Of a DNA stretch of 64,000 bases, positions 57,421 through 64,000 are shown one piece after another (the stretch's first letter is position 1; every line of letters begins with the position of its first letter). Position numbers and translations under genes: made by a program. The notes under the pieces were generated by a model that was not told the origin of the DNA, did no database searches, and was given only the letters and a program-made list of their open reading frames with translations. This stretch comes from Favolaschia claudopus (lineage: Eukaryota; Basidiomycota; Agaricomycetes; Agaricales; Mycenaceae). Location of the stretch: NCBI GenBank assembly GCA_037176885.1, contig JAWWNJ010000090.1, positions 744,001-808,000 on the forward strand, in the 5' to 3' direction.

Positions 57421-58073
57421 ATGTCTGTGAACGCTGCACGTTCCCCACTGTATGCTTCCGTTCCTTCTCTGCTTCAAGCTCTACCCTTATCCCGGTACCT
57501 TCAAGATCTGTCGTGTTCCTGTTGCACATTGCTCTGGAAATTCCCCTCGCTATCCAGGGCGTCTGGAGCCCTACCTCTCTGCCCTTTGTACAGCTTAACA
57601 ACACAACCCTCGTTGTTTTGAAGGTAATCCTGAATTCTTATCCATACCGCAACTAACCGAGATAAAGTTGTACTCGGCGTTGGTGTTTGCTGTATGCGGC
57701 GTCGCCCTATTATGCTTCTCCCTCCCGGGTTCGTCGAGTTGCCGCACCACATACACTCACGCTCACGAATCGCAGAGTTTCTCCCGGGAAAACGCGCTCT
57801 GGCCATTGGCCTCTGTATCTACCACACCATTTGCTCCACCATCTTGTATCAAGCCCCACGATTCATTCCCATGTCGTTCGGACCTATGTTCGAGTCGTCA
57901 GTCTCGTCCTCATTCTCATTCCCTGCTTGATTTGTGACGCTTTCTTCTTCAGGTATAAAATTACACCGGAAGGCGTTTGGGGTACGTTGCACGGGCTCGT
58001 TGGACTCAGCATGGTGTTCTGGTGGCAGGGTACGGTGCACTATGCCCAGATGATGCGTCCTGGCCCCCAGTAA
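57421..58073 (+). CDS. Small multi-pass membrane protein of unknown function
   Basis: ATG 57421 starts MSVNAARSPLYASVPSLLQA, but the joining of the first exon to the next is unclear, because the best downstream reading (VVFLLHIALEIPLAIQGVW, SLPFVQLNNTTLVVLK) lies in another frame. Further exons give LYSALVFAVCGVALLCFSLP, RALAIGLCIYHTICSTILYQ, PRFIPMSFGP and GVWGTLHGLVGLSMVFWWQG, ending VHYAQMMRPGPQ. Three or four hydrophobic helices are visible. The layout resembles small conserved membrane proteins common in agarics, for which I know no function. Exon borders tentative. Confidence 0.55.
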
Positions 58074-58395
58074 TACCTGAAAACTCCATGGGTCGTGCTA
58101 TGTACGTCCACCACTAGACTGGTCGAAGACACGACCACTGAGCGCAGACTGAGCAGACGTTTTTGATCTAGCAGGGAGGCGGAACGTGTAAAACTAGGCC
58201 ATTTGTAAACGAGCTTATAGGTATTTATCTGCGCCACTCTAGATCTCAATCGGAATAGCACTTCGTTTGTTCTTGACTGGCTTGCTTCGGCTCAGAAAAC
58301 CAGATTTTTGTTACACGTACAGACGGATTCAACATTCAAGATACACGATACAATTACAATTCGACATTCCTCTTCACTGGACCTACATTCATTGT
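58074..58395. other. Intergenic stretch between convergent genes
   Basis: 322 bp between two 3' ends. No gene, no clear repeat. A run of AATTACAATTCGACATTCC type AT-rich sequence near 58350 may contain the dehydrogenase polyadenylation region. Confidence 0.4.
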
Positions 58396-60187
58396 TCATT
58401 TCCACATATCGAAGATGGCTTTGCCGATTTTCGACTGGTCGAAGGCCGCATAAATCTCTGGCGCTTCTTTGGGTGCGACGATTCTGTCGACCAAGCTATG
58501 CAATCCGCCGACTTCGCCAAATACGTCTTGGCGCTTGACTAAGGGACGATGAGAACATGAAGCAAAGCGAGCAATGGATCTGACCCAGAAGATCGAAAGC
58601 CATAGGAAACATCGCGCGGGCAGGGCATCGTCTGAATGACTTTGTCAGCTCGAACGGTATTGATACGTATTCCGCGTACCCAAAGTCGAAAGAAACGTTC
58701 TTGTTGTACAGCTGCCTTCCCGTGAAGGGCATCTGTGGCTCACCGTGTACTCCAACCGAAACAATTGCGCCGAAGGGTCGAACGAGGTCGTATGCGAGGC
58801 TTATGGCACTCGGATTCCCAACGACCTAATATCGTTATATTCATCAATCCGCCGAAACCTCCCGCATTACTGACCTCAAGAACTGCAGTACAGCCGACGC
58901 CTCCAGTCCAGGTTGCAATAGTCTTCTTTGCATCATCAATGCTCAGTGCTTCGAATTTACCCGACCCTTTGCCCGCCTGGTCAATCTTGTTATAAACAGC
59001 CATAGCTTTTTCGCGTCGGCTTTCCACCGGGTCTATGGCCACAATCTGGAAGGGAAGTTGCTGGGTCGAGAGCATGTCGAGCAGGCTGACACTAGCACAT
59101 AAGCCAACCGGGCCCAAACCGATGATAGCGAAGGTCAGAAGTCGATCTTCTGGCAGTACCGTTGCGCTGACGTCGCCAGAGAAGAAACTAGTAGGCCAAG
59201 GCCGCCCTGAAAGCGCCGGAAGAACCTTGGGGTGATTCAACGCTTGTACCGCTGCAAACACCCCGGTTGGCAGAATGTCTGCAAGCATAAGAAGTGAACT
59301 GTCAGCGATCCCCGAGAGGGCTTTCTCCTTCATCTCGGGCGACAGAGTCGAGTGCCATGATTTGGGGTCGCCGAGGTTGAACAGGGTTCCGCCGGCCTTC
59401 GGTACTCGTACATATTGAGCTTGGCCTCCCTCCAAAGCTGCGCTTCCGAACAAGGAGCCCGAAGGGCAGCGACAAGTATATCCCATGCGGCAGACGCTGT
59501 GAAAATGTGCAGATGAATCCCAATACAAGCCGCAGTGACCTACCTGCATTCCCCGCAGTTCACTGTGAAGGGCGACACTACCTGAAGTTGAAATAGTTAG
59601 CTTGGATGTCTCGTTGGGAAGCTGGTCAACGAAAAAAGCACCTTATCGCCGACCTTCAAGGTCGCATACAATTCAGGTCTGCCTTGCGGTGAATGGGAAC
59701 CGTATGAGGCCCCAAGCTCTACGACCTCGCCGATAAATTCGTGTCCGGAAGTATGGCTGCAGAAAATTCAACCCCGACGTACCCGAGCGTATCGAGAAAA
59801 CTCACACTTTGTCTACGCCTCCGTGGCCTCTGTAAACGTGGAGATCGCTGCCTGAAAATAGATGAATCGGCTTCGTTTTCCAAGGATGTTGAACAGATCC
59901 GTTCTACTTACCGCAAAGTGCAGCAAGCTGGATAATTTATAGATCTGAACAAAGATCATTTCGGCAAAGTAGTTGCAGAGCGACATACCGTCACTTTCAC
60001 GATTGCATCATCTGGGTGTTCGATTCTGAAGAACAAACAAAATCACTCCTTGTCTTGCACAGTCGCTTCAGTCGTCCGAAGGAGTTGCTCACTTGGGAAC
60101 AGGAACCGATTCAACTCGAATATCAAAAGATGGTGGATGCCAACGAATAGCAGTCATCGTCTCTGGCATAGAGTTGGAAGGAGCCAT
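58396..60187 (-). CDS. Zinc-dependent medium-chain alcohol dehydrogenase family protein
   Basis: MDR-superfamily oxidoreductase. From ATG 60187, MAPSNSMPETMTAIRWHPPS; after introns, ALCGSDLHVYRGHGG (catalytic-zinc Cys) and SGHEFIGEVVELG (zinc His-Glu). Next, VSPFTVNCGEC and CRMGYTCRCPSGSLFG supply the structural-zinc cysteines; then GGQAQYVRVPKAGGTLFNL and ADILPTGVFAAVQAL. The cofactor motif is AIIGLGPVGLCASVSLLD with VAIDPVESRREKA, followed by VVGNPSAISLAYDLVRPFG and VSVGVHGEPQMPFTGRQLYN. The end is IGKAIFDMWK, TGA at 58396. An in-frame extension upstream to 60445 has low coding character and was not used. It resembles fungal glutathione-independent formaldehyde/alcohol dehydrogenase-like proteins. 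Substrate open. Confidence 0.85.
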
Positions 60188-60854
60188 GGTTGCGCGTTGA
60201 AGGGACGGGACAAAGCCTGAAAGAGGTTCAAGCACAAAGGAAGGCCCCGCTCCTGGACTCGGAAGGGAAAAGGTCGGTATGACCGGCCTCTTTCGGCCAT
60301 CGCCGGCCGACCAGTCGCACTTGTCTCTCCCACTCATTGCCCACTCGACTTCCTTGTCCTCTTCACTGGCAATACCTATGAATTGGCAGAGCACTGAACT
60401 GCGTTTCACAATTCTACGCAAATAAATGCTGTCCGATGTCAACATTGGTGAACTTCACCATACTGAGGTCATGAGCTCAGTGGCCATCTACTATCTAGTG
60501 TTTTCCTTCCTTAAATCGCATTGTCTTCAGCGGTATAGTATACTATCTCGAAGCTGCAAATGCTCCGGCTGATGGGACACCCTGAAGCTGCCACTGGACC
60601 ACGACGAAACTAATCAGTTGCAGTGCTAGGTGCCCGCACGCAGTCTTTCACATTTAACAGACTTCTGAGAGCGGTTTCTTTATCAGAATCCAAGCCAAAC
60701 ATTTCTTTATCGCATTTAAAACCAACGCAGGTGCTTAGCGCTCAGCAGAATCCATGAGAGGGAAATCGATCATTCACAAGAAACAAGACGTCTAGACAGA
60801 ACCAATTTGAAGAAGAACATAAGAAACTCTCGGATATCTGGCTAAACCGGACGA
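60188..60854. other. Intergenic stretch between dehydrogenase and F-box gene 2
   Basis: Both neighbours are on the minus strand, so this holds the dehydrogenase promoter and the F-box gene's 3' end. A CAATCT/CTTTATCAG-rich segment is seen but no gene or clear repeat. Confidence 0.4.
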
Positions 60855-62504
60855 CTATCGCAGCGTTGCAACCCCTCCGCAGATTCTTCTTTCACGAATG
60901 CCTGTTGACAAAGCATAAGAGCTGTCCTTTTCCGACAAGACAGAACAGTAATACCTAGCTACGGTATTCTTTATGTGGTGCCGGAGCGCCTTTATGTGGT
61001 GCCGGAGCGCCTTTATGTGGTGCCGAAGAGCAGCTCTGCTGAACACCTTCTCCTTGCGCGCCGGACACAAGGAGCAACGATACACTTTTGGGACCTGGAC
61101 TTCTTCGACCGCATGCTCACGATGACTGTGGAGAGTGTTCAGTTTCAAACAATCTATAGCTTGCACCGGAGCATACAATTGGGCAATATGTGAGTTGAGG
61201 CCTTTTTCTTCGAACAGGCGTCGTGTTGGTACGGGGGCGCAAAAGGGGCAAGGAATGCTACTGCCGTCAAAGGACACTCGCTCAATGACCTCGGCGAGGA
61301 CGTCCTTCCTAATGCTTTGCCATACTGTGGCAACTCGGTTCAGTACACAGACAATTGCTACAATGGACAACGGACCGGTGTCGATCGATTTCAGGTCTCT
61401 CGAAAACGCGTTGACCTGACGGGCAAGAGTGGGTGAGCGCGACACCAGCTGCGAGAAGGTTATGCCATAGGTGCCGGCGATTCGCGTCAATCTGAAGGTG
61501 AAGGTGAGTCCTGGAGCACCGCTGGCGACCAACTCTGCTCACATTTCATGATTCCTATGAACAGTTTCCACGTTCTTTTCCCTATATTCTGTTGACGCTT
61601 CATACAACAGTTTTCCATTCTGAAGGCGAAGGCGTTCCATCCAAGCTGCCATCAAGAAGTGAAAGCGACTGACCTCCATCCACATTTGCACGGCAAGGTT
61701 GCTGGCTTGCTCGGACTAACTTTCGCCATGAGCGAATCGAGTTATCACCAGTAGACTATGAAACAGACCGGAACAGTCGAAGGCGAGAGGCAGATCGAAC
61801 TTGGTTGATGGCCTTCGACGTGGCGGCGGCTGCACAATTGTTGCCACGCGTCATCCACTTGACGGCGCAGGTGAGGGGAGCGGCCTGGTGAAAACTGTTA
61901 TGAAGGCGCTTATCAGGGATAGGCACAATTAATCACCCTCTAAACTTTCTCGAGACGGCGGAGCGATAGGCAGGTTTTTACAACTTTCACGGTCGGTCGC
62001 AAGGGTGCTGGCGAATTGACAGGCTAACTGAGGGGTGGAATTCATTAGACGGCGCTGGCGGAGAAAGATAGAGGTTCCATACCGCGCAAAACCGTATGTT
62101 CAAAGTGAATGAATAAGGAAATGCCGATGTATGCGTGCCGCAACTCTGTGAATAACAGATGAAGAGATGGGTAACAGCGAGTTTCACTTTGACGAAGGAC
62201 GAACATAACACTCCCCACCACCAAAGGCGAGGGCAGCGATTTTCAATGGCGAGTACGGGACGTCGATTGGTGCCTCAAACTTGACATTGCGGAAAGCGTG
62301 GCCCCAGATGTATTCGCTTTGCGGACCGTCGATGACTCGCTGGAACAACCTAGCAGTGGACCGCAAAGCCAAGAGGTCGGACGGGCTCATCGAACCCATG
62401 GCCTTGATTCACGTTTATTAGCGAGATTTGCAAGATCGAAGGCCGGGACACACCAGTTGTAAGGTGTCCTGCGGCACCGACAAGACGAGAGAATTGGGCA
62501 GCAT
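60855..62504 (-). CDS. F-box protein with C-terminal zinc-finger repeats (family member 2)
   Basis: Paralogue of the gene at 19600-21142. Candidate ATG 62504 (MLPNSLVLSVPQDTLQ), spliced at about 62404-62455 to AMGSMSPSDLLALRSTARLF and then QRVIDGPQSEYIWGHAFRNV and IAALAFGGGEC. The next exon carries CGTHTSAFPYSFTLNIRFC. After a poorly resolved middle come SPTLARQVNAFSRDLKS, RVSFDGSSIPCPFCAPVP and YRCSLCPARKEKVFSRAALRHHIK. The last motif is followed by two extra copies of ALRHHIK, coded by a 21-bp tandem repeat at about 60968-61030. The stop is at 60855. In both paralogues two-Cys motifs are followed by His, consistent with small zinc-binding folds. It is a probable SCF adaptor. The start is uncertain. 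Confidence 0.62.
60968..61030 (-). repeat. Three tandem 21-bp units inside F-box gene 2
   Basis: The word CTTTATGTGGTGCCGGAGCGC repeats three times (the last with one change, CCGAAGAG). On the minus strand each unit codes ALRHHIK, duplicating the His-containing end of a zinc-finger-like motif without shifting the frame. Confidence 0.85.
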
Positions 62505-62864
62505 CGGCGAGGTTACGCTCAAGTTAACCGGCGCGAGGACGACGGAATTTGGGACAATTGGCGCACAAGTGAGGTTGGCGGGTAAAATTAGTTCAACACA
62601 GAGAGGGGGTGTACAAACAGTCACAACGGTGGGACATGAAAATTAGCGATGCACAATCTACTGCATTTCTTCAGTCTCTAAATGACTTCTTGGGGGCAGG
62701 TATTTCACGTTGACGGATCCCCAATTTAGTTACGGCCGTGATGTGGACGAACAGTGTATACTTGGTCTTGGACTGAGACACTGCGCATGCTGACAAAAAT
62801 ATTTTTAGTATACCTCCTCCCTCCTTTAACGCGATATCGATTTCCCACATTCCAGCATTGTTAA

Positions 62865-62965
62865 CCGCCTAGGTGGTACAGCGGTTGACTGCGTGTCCAG
62901 ATCTCCGGGTTGTGTCTGCGATCATTCGATCGGCCCCGGTTCGAGTAAGGCCCCGCGTGCTCTTC
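62865..62965 (+). ncRNA. tRNA-like (possibly SINE-type) element, copy 1
   Basis: GCCTAGGTGGTACAGCGG resembles an internal Pol III box A with D-arm. About 65 bases later CGGTTCGAGTAAGG resembles box B. The 5' GCCT could pair with AGGC after box B, but a normal 7-base T-loop and anticodon arm do not form by eye, so this is not called as a working tRNA. It is more likely a degenerate tRNA or a tRNA-derived repeat. Confidence 0.35.
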
Positions 62966-63337
62966 CTGCGTTGTTTTTTTCCGGTTCATTTTTCAAACAT
63001 TGAGAAAATTGAATCCTGGGCCATGACCCTCTCTGTCGGGAGATTTTTTCCCCCCCGTACACTTCGGCAAAGACCACGCCTTCATCTCTTCATACTTACC
63101 TCCCCATATCCCAGGACAGCTTTATATGCTTGAGCTCCCAAGTTGTCTATGCTTTCTTTATTTGACATCGGATGTTGCCAATATGTTGACGCTTTGGGAC
63201 ATGAAAAAACTTCTTTGAGTAGGTATTTCGCGTGATTTGGACAGTATACTGGGCCTTAGACCCGGACGCTGCGCCTGCGAGCAAGTTGCTTGCAACAGAT
63301 ACACACACTGTCGATATTACTCGCCATCCATTGTCGT

Positions 63338-63442
63338 TCACTGCCCAGGTAGTGCAACGGTTGACCGTATGTCCAGATCTCCGGGTTGTGTCTGCGATCA
63401 CTTGATCGGCCCCGGTTCGAGTAAGGCCCTGCGTGTTCTTCC
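63338..63442 (+). ncRNA. tRNA-like (possibly SINE-type) element, copy 2
   Basis: TGCCCAGGTAGTGCAACGG (box A-like) and CGGTTCGAGTAAGG (box B-like) match copy 1. The 78 bases from the GTCCAGATCTCCGGGT word onward differ from copy 1 only at a handful of sites, most of them C/T. The longer flanks are also related, so the pair seems to have arisen by tandem duplication. Confidence 0.35.
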
Positions 63443-63876
63443 CGCGTGACTTTTTTGTTTCACATTCTCTTTTCCAAAATCTAGGAATTCGAATCCTGAT
63501 TCAGAGCCGTGACTCACTCGCGAGTAAATTGGGTTTTACCATTGATTTAGTTTACTTGCCTCACACCTGTAACAGCCATAATTATAATATTATAAGCAAA
63601 GTCTCTGCTCCTTCTTATTTTGGCAGCGGGCGTTGAGTCGACGGTTAAAGGACATGATATAATCACTGGCAGCTGTCATTGCCGTCAACGGTCCGCACTG
63701 GTCCGCATCTCCGTTTTCTCTCTGTCGCCAACCCCAACGTTCAAACCAAGTCTTCGCGTCTACAGTAGTCTCGCCTCCTCCTCGTTTCAATATACCCTGT
63801 CCACCCTGCATCTGAGATCCGCTTACAGAGTCGGGGTTACGGAAAGCCGCCCCTTGTGTCATCCAACAAGTTTAAA

Positions 63877-64000
63877 ATGCCCTCTGTAAGACCTCCAAAA
63901 CGTCAGCGCCAGCTCCCATCGGACGCGGCCTCCAAGGGAACCCGCTCGGTATGTGTTGTGTCCGTGCTCCATCCTTAGTTCTTATTTTACTTAGGCGTCT
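63877..64000 (+). CDS. Partial gene at right edge (first exon only)
   Basis: ATG 63877 opens MPSVRPPKRQRQLPSDAASK followed by GTRS. A good donor (G|GTATGTG) follows at 63949, and the rest of the gene lies beyond the window. The N-terminus is basic (PPKRQRQ), like a nuclear localisation signal. No domain is visible, so the product is unknown. Confidence 0.5.

Larger units (their letters stand above)
62505..63876. other. Intergenic stretch with duplicated tRNA-like repeats
   Basis: About 1.37 kb without a protein gene. It contains two related blocks about 475-520 bp apart (listed separately), each beginning near a GGTATTTC word and carrying a tRNA-like segment. It also contains a further copy of the GGGCGTTGAGTCGACG word at 63628. 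Confidence 0.5.

Noticed and set aside
60968..61030. CRISPR array or satellite
   Set aside because: There are only three 21-bp direct units without spacers and they are in frame within a coding exon.
62865..62965. Functional tRNA gene
   Set aside because: Box A and B words are present, but the T-arm and anticodon arm do not fold to standard lengths by eye; kept only as a tRNA-like element.

Overview
The window reads as nuclear DNA of a mushroom-forming basidiomycete (Agaricomycetes). Genes are dense and cut by many short GT-AG introns of about 45-60 bp. The gene content is typical of that group: F-box/LRR paralogues, a secreted plant-type haem peroxidase, a GH20 hexosaminidase, GT61 glycosyltransferases, tandem SDRs and a Helitron-class transposon. 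The genus cannot be named from sequence alone. Exon borders were read by eye from splice signals and family conservation. Several first exons are uncertain and are marked so.

Region 1 (1-12.4 kb) holds a secreted peroxidase (-), an acetate/ammonia-type GPR1/FUN34/YaaH transporter (+), a membrane-anchored histidine acid phosphatase-like protein (+), the RNA polymerase II import factor Iwr1 (-), an F-box protein (-) and a SAM methyltransferase (+).

Region 2 (13.2-32.7 kb) is the most interesting part. A unit carrying a CGI121 (KEOPS complex) gene and a proline-iminopeptidase-like alpha/beta hydrolase occurs twice in inverted orientation, at about 13.2-15.9 kb and 21.2-32.4 kb. The right copy is split by an 8.7-kb element that I read as a complete Helentron (Helitron2), 21718-30435. 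It encodes a two-exon HUH-Rep/Pif1-helicase protein of about 2,500 residues. The undisturbed left copy preserves the empty site, so both ends can be placed to within one ambiguous T. The two copies have decayed reciprocally. On the left, CGI121 is truncated and the hydrolase is intact. On the right, CGI121 is intact and the hydrolase has lost its upstream region to the transposon and its catalytic C-terminus to a +1 frameshift. Between the copies lie a UAA-type nucleotide-sugar transporter, the electron-transfer flavoprotein beta subunit and an F-box gene.

Region 3 (32.8-50.5 kb) holds a CDF metal transporter (-), a double F-box protein (+), two tandem intronless SDRs (+), a disordered nuclear-type protein (+), and two GT61 glycosyltransferases on opposite strands around an HNH-endonuclease-domain gene. 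It ends with a secreted low-complexity protein (-) and the Arp2/3 subunit ARPC5 (+).

Region 4 (50.8-64 kb) holds a secreted GH20 hexosaminidase with a C-terminal lectin-like domain, a family III CoA-transferase (-), a 6-phosphofructo-2-kinase whose bisphosphatase His appears replaced by Ser (+), a small membrane protein (+), a zinc medium-chain dehydrogenase (-) and a second zinc-finger F-box gene (-). A tandem pair of tRNA-like repeats follows, then the first exon of a gene running off the right edge.
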